DNA from: Candidatus Omnitrophica bacterium UBA5776
GTDB taxonomy: Bacteria; Omnitrophota; Gorgyraeia; Gygaellales; Profunditerraquicolaceae
DNA length: 9,060 nt
NCBI GenBank assembly: GCA_002418595.1
Contig: DIEK01000017.1
Location: forward strand, 1 to 9,060
Direction of reading: 5' to 3'
The notes below the pieces were generated by a model, which was not told where the DNA came from, made no database searches, and worked only from the letters and a program-made list of their open reading frames with translations. Below are positions 1 through 4,644 of this stretch, in pieces (position 1 is the stretch's first letter; every line of letters starts with the position of its first letter). The translations under genes and the position numbers were made by a program.

Positions 1-34
1 GGGCTATGTATCTTTGATTCATAGCAATTTCAAT

Positions 35-53
35 CCGTGACATTTTGTCACGG
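35..53. repeat. Perfect hairpin with GACA-TTT-TGTC core
   Basis: CCGTGACA and TGTCACGG form perfect 8-bp arms around a TTT loop. The arm contains the same GACAT half-site that recurs in one orientation through the following 300 bp. No T-run follows on either side, so it does not look like an intrinsic terminator. It may be a two-fold binding site for whatever protein recognises the array. Its function is not shown by the sequence. Confidence 0.6.
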
Positions 54-341
54 GTTCAAATTGTCCGGACATTTTTAGAGACATTTTCCGTTTTTTAGGG
101 ACATATTTCTTTCTGACATCTTATCCGACATTTTCAGGCTTTATCCGCCATCAAATCCGCTAAATTAATCGCTCGATTTATGCGCCATTTCCGTCCCTTA
201 CGCACCACGCTGTTTTCGTGACATTTTACGTGACAAATCCTGTCCTTGCATGACAATCCGGCTATTACAGACATTATTCCGGACATCTTCCGCTTATTTC
301 GGACATCTTTTTTAGAGACATCTTGGCCCTTTAAGGGACAT
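39..341. repeat. Gene-free array of ~14 GACAT motifs with recurring spacing
   Basis: No credible gene lies between the window start and 341. Instead GACAT, or GACAA, starts at 39, 68, 80, 100, 115, 127, 220, 232, 252, 270, 282, 302, 317 and 337, always in the same orientation, with degenerate GCCAT copies at 147 and 184. Spacings fall into classes of 12, 15-18 and 20 bp, and the order 12-20-15/18 recurs (68-115, 115-147, 220-270, 270-317). The five 20-bp units from 80, 127, 232, 282 and 317 resemble each other, roughly GACATYTTCCGSYTTTTWGG. On the minus strand ATGTC recalls the KMSE-type linker repeats of some winged-helix proteins, but each 20-bp step changes the reading frame, so the regularity is at DNA level. 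Possible roles are a regulator-binding array or transposase-binding terminal repeats of a Tn7/Mu/IS21-type element. Confidence 0.7.
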
Positions 342-566
342 CTATTTCAAGACCTCCCAATGCCCGCCTCTGTCAGGACCGACACGCTTCAAAAAACCTT
401 CTTTCTTTAACCTGGCAATTGCATTTTCAACGGCTCGTTGTGATAGCTCCGTTCTATTAGCAATCTGATGCGTTTTTATAAAAAAGTCGTCAGAAATAAT
501 ATTAAAAACTTTCTCCGCACCTTCTCTGCACTTTCTCCCTAGTTTTCTCCCCAGATACACCCTCAA
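342..566 (-). CDS. Short winged-helix protein or RecG/AlbA_2-type C-terminal fragment
   Basis: The 74-residue product is a single winged-helix DNA-binding domain. A basic N-terminal stretch (about residues 1-20) leads into helices at about 21-35 and a helix-turn-helix at about 33-57, where the recognition helix carries LSQRAVENAIARLKKEG. A wing ends in the GPDRGGHWEV motif. This ending is typical of the C-terminal domain of RecG-like/AlbA_2 (Schlafen-type) transcriptional regulators, which are normally 400 residues or more, so this may be the surviving tail of a larger gene. The only upstream start is a TTG at 566-564 with a stop codon immediately before it, and no clear Shine-Dalgarno is visible. 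It sits 32 bp after the BRO-N gene in the same direction, and the GACAT array starts directly at its stop codon. It is either a small DNA-binding protein or a remnant. Confidence 0.5.
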   Translation of the reverse strand: MRVYLGRKLGRKCREGAEKVFNIISDDFFIKTHQIANRTELSQRAVENAIARLKKEGFLKRVGPDRGGHWEVLK

Positions 567-598
567 TCAATGGGAAGGAATGATTCCGTCTCCGAATG

Positions 599-1429
599 CT
601 ATTTCAAATGCTTTTTTGTTTTTCCCGGTAAATAATTTTGTTTTGAAACGATCTTGGTCCCGGCTTGGTTTTCAATGTCTTCCCGTGTACGACCGGCAAC
701 AGCCCCGCCGTCCTTGGCATCTTTCTGAAGGGCGGGCATGCCTGTTGAATCGCGATCCTGTGTAATACGCGTTGTCGCGGCCTCTCCGAGCATGGTAATG
801 ATCAGCTCCAGATCGGTCATGTGATCGCGGAGGTTTTCTCTTTTGAGGCCTTTATGCTTCTTGTAATCATCGACCTTGAGCTCAAAAGCGCCTTGCATAA
901 TCTCATTGGTGAGGATAGCGTAATCTATATCTGTTTCGGCACCCCGGCCGTCCCATTCATCCGTCAACTTCTGCCGGACAGCGATCCCGCGCAGGCGTTT
1001 TTCGATCCACTCTTTGGGGTAGCCCTTTTTTTCATAGAGCTCTTTTGTCCTCTGCATCCCGAGTTCGGGATTTTCAATCTCGTCCAAACGTTCCTTGCCG
1101 ATGCGGGCCAGCCAGCGCTTAAACGGTTCTGCTTTAGGAGAGGGGATAGACTGGATGATCCGGAACATACCCTCGGTGTTGGCACAGTCGGTAGCGTATT
1201 TTTTACCGTCGGATGCGGTCAATTTCAGTTGTCGACAAAATGTCGACAACTCAATCTTCGCCTCGTCCTTTTCCCGAATTTTCATCTTATACCAATAATC
1301 GCGTGGGTTCTCGCTTTCGGAGAGAATGGCAACAACATCAATAACTGAAAACCACCACTGGTCATCGACCAATATCCGACGGACATGCTTGCCTTTAAAA
1401 ACAGCTATTTTAGCGATTTCTTTTGTCAT
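599..1429 (-). CDS. BRO-N domain protein, phage antirepressor type
   Basis: The 276-residue protein has an N-terminal BRO-N domain at about residues 6-110. Visible hallmarks are VRRILVDDQWWFSVIDVV, the LSTFCRQLKLTASDGKK segment at 61-77, and IIQSIPSPKAEPFKRWLARIG at 91-111. The C-terminal half, beginning near ELGMQRTKELYEKKGY, is conserved in bacterial and prophage BRO proteins and ends in a polar tail. BRO-N is a DNA-binding domain found in baculovirus BRO proteins and phage antirepressors, so a regulatory role in a mobile element is likely. The ATG at 1429 has GAGG upstream (1439-1442), overlapping the end of the preceding HTH gene. It is the fourth gene of the leftward row. A 10-bp-arm palindrome lies inside its coding sequence at 1228-1250. 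Confidence 0.85.
   Translation of the reverse strand: MTKEIAKIAVFKGKHVRRILVDDQWWFSVIDVVAILSESENPRDYWYKMKIREKDEAKIELSTFCRQLKLTASDGKKYATDCANTEGMFRIIQSIPSPKAEPFKRWLARIGKERLDEIENPELGMQRTKELYEKKGYPKEWIEKRLRGIAVRQKLTDEWDGRGAETDIDYAILTNEIMQGAFELKVDDYKKHKGLKRENLRDHMTDLELIITMLGEAATTRITQDRDSTGMPALQKDAKDGGAVAGRTREDIENQAGTKIVSKQNYLPGKTKKHLK
1228..1250. repeat. Perfect 10-bp inverted repeat inside the BRO-N gene
   Basis: GTTGTCGACA (1228-1237) and TGTCGACAAC (1241-1250) flank an AAA loop. Read on the minus strand the centre is GACATTTTGTC, the same core as the hairpin at 35-53. The codons specify the conserved Leu-Ser-Thr-Phe-Cys-Arg-Gln-Leu segment of BRO-N proteins, so the palindrome could be a by-product of protein constraint. 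Confidence 0.5.
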
Positions 1430-1442
1430 TTTTACGTTTTCC

Positions 1443-1623
1443 TCAATAATTCTGTCTCACCTTGATAAACGCTTCAAGATCCTCCGGCCGGACTTTCCAT
1501 TGGCCGATCTTGACGGCGCGAAGATGTTTTTTCTTGATCAGAATGCGAACCCAGTCTGCCGAAACACCCAGTTTTTCCGCTACCTGTTAACTGTTCTTTA
1601 GGCAGATCGCCATATCCGCTCAT
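1443..1623 (-). pseudogene. Frameshifted excisionase-type helix-turn-helix gene
   Basis: An ATG at 1623-1621, preceded by GGGAG about 10 bp upstream, opens a frame beginning MSGYGDLPKEQLTG that soon loses similarity to anything. The neighbouring frame, directly after a TAA near 1591-1593, reads QVAEKLGVSADWVRILIK, then KKHLRAVKIGQWKVRPEDLE and AFIKVRQNY, ending in a TGA at 1445-1443. That is the standard HTH_17/excisionase (MerR-like) fold: helix-turn-helix, wing, and a final PEDLEAFI helix. Joining the frames needs one extra base near 1590, giving about 60 residues, a normal size. Such proteins act as recombination directionality factors or small regulators. The stop is 13 bp before the BRO-N start, so the gene was part of the same transcript. 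Alternatives are a sequencing error or a programmed +1 shift. Confidence 0.7.
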
Positions 1624-1651
1624 AAGTCAATCACTCCCGATTTTAATTATT

Positions 1652-1951
1652 TTATGAAGCTAAAATTTCTTCTATCTCCAGCACGAAATCCTTCGCGCCT
1701 TCAATGATCCATTCGGCGTCATCGTTGGTCAAGACCTCGACGCCGTATTGCTCAACGACTCTATTCTCCTGCGCCTTTTCCAATGATTCAAAATATTTCT
1801 GCTCAAGCTGTTTGGCGCGCTTGATACAGGCGACAAACTCCGGCTTGACCTTGCCGCGTTTGACATAGTTGACCGGCACCTTCTGCAGATTTGGCCTGCC
1901 TTCCTTTGGATGAAAATACCCCTGTAGAATCCTCTCCAGATTGTCAGGCAT
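1652..1951 (-). CDS. Small partner of the nucleotidyltransferase, possibly divergent HEPN
   Basis: This is a 99-residue, mostly helical, charged protein that I do not firmly recognise. The N-terminal third is basic (PNLQKVPVNYVKRGKVKPEF). A long helix follows at about 40-65, and the C-terminus reads TNDDAEWIIEGAKDFVLEIE, which resembles the last helix of HEPN-domain proteins. A clear R-x4-6-H HEPN motif is not visible, so an active RNase is not supported. The ATG lies one base after the stop of the nucleotidyltransferase gene, and its Shine-Dalgarno (GAGGGAGG) lies within the upstream gene's last codons. The two are therefore probably translationally coupled. Nucleotidyltransferase plus small helical partner is the layout of MNT-HEPN toxin-antitoxin pairs. 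That assignment is an inference from context. Confidence 0.65.
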   Translation of the reverse strand: MPDNLERILQGYFHPKEGRPNLQKVPVNYVKRGKVKPEFVACIKRAKQLEQKYFESLEKAQENRVVEQYGVEVLTNDDAEWIIEGAKDFVLEIEEILAS

Positions 1952-1952
1952 A

Positions 1953-2579
1953 TTATTTGCCTCCCTCTCTTATCAGTTGCCAAAATAGGAATTCGTTATA
2001 TAAAACGATGCGATCGTCCCAAAGATTATCGTAAAACTCGGTCTTGGATTTATATCCATCGATGAATTTATTGGTTGTGGTGCTGACCGGTTTGATCTCC
2101 AAAAGAGGACTTACGTCTGTCTTGGCCCTGTTCAATATTTCAATAATATCGTTTTCCTTGTCTGGAACGACCGCCAGTATGTCAATAGCGCTTTCCTTGG
2201 TCCACTGGCCTCTTGCCACCGAACCGAAGAGGACAACAAGCTGGATGCATTTATTGGAAAGCTCGACGATTGTGTCCGTATATTTCTTGAGAAGACGGAC
2301 GATATTCTTGTTTTTGGCATAAAATACCTTGCGGCGTTCAAGCTCCAAAAGCTCAAATATCTTTATGGTGTCTTCGTTCTCAAGATTAGGTTTAAAAAAG
2401 GTAGAGTGCAACATTTCATTACGCTTGAACATGTCGTTCTTTACAAACAAGCGCATGGAATTGTCCACGTTGGCAAGAGAGGATTTTGACAGACGGGCGA
2501 TCTCGCGTAAATGGATTTCCTTAAAAGGATCCTTTAGAAATACTTCGAGTATTTTCTTCCTTCCGGACGGGATTAACAT
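1953..2579 (-). CDS. Winged-helix/nucleotidyltransferase (MNT-type) with altered active site
   Basis: The 208-residue protein has an N-terminal winged helix at about 7-65 (KEIHLREIARLSKSSLANVD carries the helix-turn-helix) and a minimal nucleotidyltransferase domain from about 110. The nucleotide-binding signature is LFGSVARGQWTKES at 117-130, with Gly119 and Ser120. The next residues should be Asp-h-Asp, but the sequence is Ala131-Ile-Asp133. Codon GCT replaces GAT, a single-base change that removes one metal ligand. In MNT-HEPN systems this protein acts as antitoxin, sometimes by adding AMP to the toxin; here catalysis is doubtful. The ATG at 2579 has AGGAG 8 bp upstream. Promoter and inverted repeat immediately upstream suggest autoregulation through the winged helix. 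It is the first gene of the leftward row and is coupled to the 99-aa gene. Confidence 0.85.
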   Translation of the reverse strand: MLIPSGRKKILEVFLKDPFKEIHLREIARLSKSSLANVDNSMRLFVKNDMFKRNEMLHSTFFKPNLENEDTIKIFELLELERRKVFYAKNKNIVRLLKKYTDTIVELSNKCIQLVVLFGSVARGQWTKESAIDILAVVPDKENDIIEILNRAKTDVSPLLEIKPVSTTTNKFIDGYKSKTEFYDNLWDDRIVLYNEFLFWQLIREGGK

Positions 2580-2589
2580 GGATTCATCT

Positions 2590-2633
2590 CCTGTTCTATG
2601 TGATAATACAACTGTTCGATAGTATAGAACAGG
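2590..2633. promoter_or_regulatory. Operator-like inverted repeat upstream of the winged-helix/NTase gene
   Basis: CCTGTTCTAT (2590-2599) and ATAGAACAGG (2624-2633) are a perfect 10-bp inverted repeat 24 bp apart. A third, inner half-site CTGTTCGATA starts at 2612 and makes a near-perfect 19-bp palindrome with the right arm (2613-2631). The right arm overlaps the -10 box of the leftward promoter, and the left arm overlaps the Shine-Dalgarno. Binding here would block transcription, so autorepression by the downstream winged-helix protein is the natural inference. Confidence 0.65.
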
Positions 2634-2649
2634 GGATGACGGTTGTCAA
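2621..2649 (-). promoter_or_regulatory. Strong sigma70-like promoter of the accessory gene row
   Basis: On the minus strand, TTGACA (2649-2644) is a perfect -35 box. It is followed by exactly 17 bp and TATACT (2626-2621), 5/6 to the -10 consensus. The start codon of the nucleotidyltransferase gene lies about 40 bp downstream. No other comparably good promoter was seen between here and 342, so it may serve all five leftward genes. Confidence 0.7.
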
Positions 2650-2677
2650 TTGGAATTTAACGGGCGATAAGGGCTAA

Positions 2678-2914
2678 TTAACCGCTGACATCCAAGAGAT
2701 CGAATCCCAGAAAACACACCAAGAGCCGATCGTGCTTACTGATGAAGAGATACGGCCTTATGTGCTGAATCTGCAGGAAACGCTGATGAAGGATTCTTTT
2801 GTGGAGAGAAAGTCGTTTATGCGCACCTTTATCAAGGAAATCCGCATTGACTACCCAAAAGCGGAAGTCGAGTACACCATCCCCTTGCGCATCCCAAACA
2901 ACACCCCGCCTTAG
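2678..2914 (+). pseudogene. C-terminal remnant of a large serine recombinase
   Basis: After a TAA at 2675-2677 the frame runs LTADIQEIESQKTHQEPIV, then LTDEEIRPYVLNLQETLMK and DSFVERKSFMRTFIKEIRID, ending YTIPLRIPNNTPP and a TAG at 2912-2914. This matches the very C-terminal part of large serine recombinases: the helix before LL.eGSF.ERK.FLRSFIK.I.V followed by a terminal strand with LP-type residues. The catalytic N-terminal and zinc-ribbon domains (several hundred residues) are missing. Upstream lies the promoter of the divergent accessory row instead. The frame has no convincing start before the TTG/GTG-type codons near 2730. This is a dead end of a former mobile element, truncated where the accessory genes begin. 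Confidence 0.7.
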
Positions 2915-2944
2915 CGGATAGACGGGTGTGCTTCCTTAAGCAAA

Positions 2945-2970
2945 GAAACCCCCTCGAAAGAAGAGGTTCT
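2945..2970 (-). terminator. Possible terminator for leftward transcription from tRNA-Glu
   Basis: On the minus strand AACCTC and GAGG(GGG)TT can pair around a short pyrimidine loop, followed by TTTCTTT. The stem is bulged and the T-run interrupted, so this is a weak candidate. The stretch from 2915 to 3158 has no gene. Confidence 0.25.
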
Positions 2971-2987
2971 CTGTATGTACCAGATTG

Positions 2988-3005
2988 GTAGCCCCAACCG
3001 GATTT
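2988..3005. repeat. Distal copy of the tRNA-Glu 3' end (att-like direct repeat)
   Basis: GTAGCCCCAACCGGATTT is identical to 3159-3176, which is the 3' half of the T-stem, the 3' acceptor strand, the discriminator and one further base of tRNA-Glu. Read on the minus strand, this copy continues ...GGGGCTACCA, so it carries a CCA end that the intact tRNA gene lacks. That is the pattern left when an element integrates into a tRNA 3' end and replaces it with its own copy: the original chromosomal end, with CCA, is displaced to the far side. Confidence 0.75.
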
Positions 3006-3016
3006 TCAATGACGGC

Positions 3017-3051
3017 ATACGTTACAACGCCTCTTCTCCGAAGTAACGTAT
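3017..3051. repeat. 9-bp perfect inverted repeat in the 171-bp segment
   Basis: ATACGTTAC (3017-3025) and GTAACGTAT (3043-3051) are perfect arms around 17 bp. GGC at 3014-3016 and GCC at 3054-3056 may extend the stem past a small bulge. It lies between the two copies of the tRNA 3' end. No T-run follows. Confidence 0.6.
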
Positions 3052-3065
3052 CTGCCGGAATTGAT

Positions 3066-3118
3066 CCCGCGGAGCGCGTAAAATTATCGCGGAGAATTTT
3101 ACGCCTTTGCGCAGCGGG
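3066..3118. repeat. Nested inverted repeat in the 171-bp segment
   Basis: GCGTAAAATT (3076-3085) and AATTTTACGC (3095-3104) form a perfect 10-bp stem with a 9-nt loop. It is enclosed by CCCGC (3066-3070) and GCGGG (3114-3118). GCGGAG also occurs twice as a direct repeat. The folding potential is high for a short non-coding stretch, but no known element is recognised. Confidence 0.6.
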
Positions 3119-3158
3119 AGAACCGGAATAAGTATCTTGGCGACACTACCTTGAAGAA

Positions 3159-3176
3159 GTAGCCCCAACCGGATTT
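3159..3176. repeat. Proximal att-like direct repeat inside tRNA-Glu
   Basis: This is the copy of the 18-bp repeat that forms the 3' end of the present tRNA gene. After the discriminator the minus strand reads CTT, not CCA, so the end now in place is probably element-derived. The distance to the copy at 2988 is 171 bp. Confidence 0.75.
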
Positions 3177-3234
3177 GAACCGGTGTTTAATGGCTGAGAA
3201 CCATTCGTCCTAGACCAGGCTAGACGATGGGGCC
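3160..3234 (-). tRNA. tRNA-Glu (anticodon CTC)
   Basis: The minus strand folds as a complete tRNA. The acceptor GGCCCCA pairs with TGGGGCT (a G-U at the first pair), then come TC, a D-arm in the GTCTAGCC...GGTCTAGGAC region, and an anticodon stem AATGG/CCATT with loop TTCTCAG giving anticodon CTC. The T-arm is ACCGG-TTCAAAT-CCGGT. It reads GAG codons. CCA is not encoded at 3159-3157, although the nearby tRNA-Leu does encode it. A promoter is visible upstream at 3304-3332. Its 3' end is the target of the duplication described at 2988-3005. Confidence 0.93.
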
Positions 3235-3303
3235 GTTTATTCCTCTCTGTCGAACCGCGGATATTTAATGACGGGGGCCTGCATTTGCTAAAAAGACTGT
3301 ATA

Positions 3304-3332
3304 ATTTTAAGTGAATAACCGGCTTTAGTCAA
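3304..3332 (-). promoter_or_regulatory. Promoter of tRNA-Glu
   Basis: On the minus strand TTGACT (3332-3327), a 17-bp spacer and TAAAAT (3309-3304) make a good sigma70-type promoter about 70 bp before the tRNA 5' end. Its -35 box lies in one arm of the palindrome at 3328-3345. Confidence 0.55.
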
Positions 3333-3345
3333 CAATTTTGTTGAC
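3328..3345. promoter_or_regulatory. Palindrome at back-to-back -35 boxes
   Basis: GTCAACAA and TTGTTGAC form perfect 8-bp arms separated by TT. The outer TTGAC of each arm doubles as a -35 box, leftward for tRNA-Glu and rightward for the FIST operon. It could be an operator controlling both, or simply two outward-facing -35 boxes. Confidence 0.45.
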
Positions 3346-3370
3346 CCTCCGACTATCTATAGTATATACT
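3341..3370 (+). promoter_or_regulatory. Promoter of the FIST-kinase-regulator operon
   Basis: TTGACC (3341-3346) is followed after 18 bp by TATACT (3365-3370). A perfect TATAAT also occurs at 3374-3379 but has no -35 at standard spacing. The first gene's ATG is at 3434. Confidence 0.5.
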
Positions 3371-3433
3371 TGTTATAATTATTCGCCCGGCAGCTCCGGA
3401 CGCCAACGTATAAAGCATTTCTCCAAACAAAAA

Positions 3434-4642
3434 ATGAGCATACAAGCCGGTCTAGGCATAAGCACCGACAAGGATTCCTTGAAAGCGGTAAGGGAAGCCG
3501 CATTACAGGCGAGGCAAAGGTTTGACGGCAACGCCTCCCCGAATGTCGCCATCGTTTTCAGTTCGATAGAATTCGCCCACCTGACCATGCTTAAGACCAT
3601 CTCTTCCATGTTCGGGCATATCGACGTGCTCGGCTGCAGCACGACGGCCGTGCTTTGCAATCAAGGCGTGTTTCGGCACGCCGTGGCGGTGCTGCTGTTG
3701 AACATGAGTCCCGACACCTATTACACCACAGGGAGCATAACGGACATAAAATACAAAACCGCGATCAAGGCCGGAGAGGAATTCGGGGAAAAACTTCTCG
3801 CCGGGCTCAAATCGGCGCGCAGGGACCTCGGTATAATATTCTCGGACGGCCTTATAGACAAAAGCTCCAATCTCATTTACGGTATGCAGGAGCGCCTGGG
3901 CACCAGCTTTCCCGTGGTCGGCGCGCTGGCCATGGACAACCTGCGCTACTCGAAGACTTTCGTTTACTACAACCAGTCGGTGGAAAGCGACGCCGCGTGC
4001 GGCCTGATCCTGGGAGGAGGGGTTAATTTCGGGCTGGGGATAAGGCACGGCTGGAAACCCCTGGGCAAACCGCGCTACATTACCAGGGCCAGCGGGAACA
4101 TTGCCTACGAAATAGACGACATTCCGGCCGCCACGGTATACGAGGATTATCTGGACTGCGACATAAAAGAACTGCGCCTGGAACTGCGGCGCATCGGTAC
4201 TTTCTATCCAATAGGCATATATCTGCAGGGAGAAGAAGAATACCTTCTGCGGAATATAACCGATATCGGAGAGGACGGTTCCCTGATACTGCAGGGGAAC
4301 ATCCCCGAAAACAGCCAGATAAGGCTGATGATCGGGACCAAGGAGACCTGTTTCACTGCCGCGGAACAGGCCGTGCACGAAGCAAAAGAAGCATTATCGG
4401 TGAAGGCCGGTGCCTGCCCCAAAATAAAGTTTGCTCTTGTATTCGATTCCATTTCGCGCTATATGTTATTGGGTAGAGACGCGGAAAAAGAAGTGGAAGC
4501 GGTTAAGAGAGCGGTCGGTCCCGGGGTCCCGGTAATAGGACTCTACACATACGGAGAGCAGGGCCCTCTTAAATCGATTGATTATCACGGTAAGGTCTAT
4601 CTGCATAATCAAACAATAAGCGTGCTGCTGGTGGGAGAATAA
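3434..4642 (+). CDS. FIST-domain (FIST_N + FIST_C) sensory protein
   Basis: The 402-residue cytoplasmic protein has a FIST_N domain at about 30-215 with LGCSTTAVLC (66-75), IIFSDGL (134-140) and FPVVGALAMDN (159-169). GLGIRHGWKPLGKPRYITRA and the DDIPAATVYEDYL segment (228-240) bridge into FIST_C at about 235-390, which has ALVFDSISRYMLLGRDAEKE and IGLYTYGEQGP (368-378). FIST domains are thought to bind small ligands, possibly amino acids, and often work with kinases or cyclic-di-GMP proteins. The open frame extends 96 bp upstream, but the ATG at 3434 starts where family similarity begins and lies beyond the -10 boxes. Shine-Dalgarno is weak. Two bases separate it from the kinase gene, so it likely supplies the signal to that kinase. 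Confidence 0.9.
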   Translation: MSIQAGLGISTDKDSLKAVREAALQARQRFDGNASPNVAIVFSSIEFAHLTMLKTISSMFGHIDVLGCSTTAVLCNQGVFRHAVAVLLLNMSPDTYYTTGSITDIKYKTAIKAGEEFGEKLLAGLKSARRDLGIIFSDGLIDKSSNLIYGMQERLGTSFPVVGALAMDNLRYSKTFVYYNQSVESDAACGLILGGGVNFGLGIRHGWKPLGKPRYITRASGNIAYEIDDIPAATVYEDYLDCDIKELRLELRRIGTFYPIGIYLQGEEEYLLRNITDIGEDGSLILQGNIPENSQIRLMIGTKETCFTAAEQAVHEAKEALSVKAGACPKIKFALVFDSISRYMLLGRDAEKEVEAVKRAVGPGVPVIGLYTYGEQGPLKSIDYHGKVYLHNQTISVLLVGE

Positions 4643-4644
4643 CC

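Noticed and set aside
39..341. CRISPR array
   Set aside because: The repeated motif is only about 5-8 bp and spacings are 12-20 bp; there are no long repeats or spacers and no cas genes.
342..566. Winged-helix frame continuing leftward into ATGTC-encoded KMSE-type repeats
   Set aside because: The frame stops at 342-344, and later ATGTC copies fall in all three frames, so no single continuous protein is encoded even allowing one or two frameshifts.
821..1348. Plus-strand 175-aa open frame
   Set aside because: It lies antisense to the BRO-N gene, has no family features and no ribosome binding site; it is a shadow frame.
3001..3060. Possible integron attC site around GTTACAACGCC and AACGT
   Set aside because: The core RYYYAAC and GTTRRRY boxes are not found at the right ends, and no integron integrase or cassette is present.
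3503..4378. Long minus-strand open frame opposite the FIST gene
   Set aside because: The plus-strand frame matches FIST_N and FIST_C throughout; the minus frame shows no recognisable domain.
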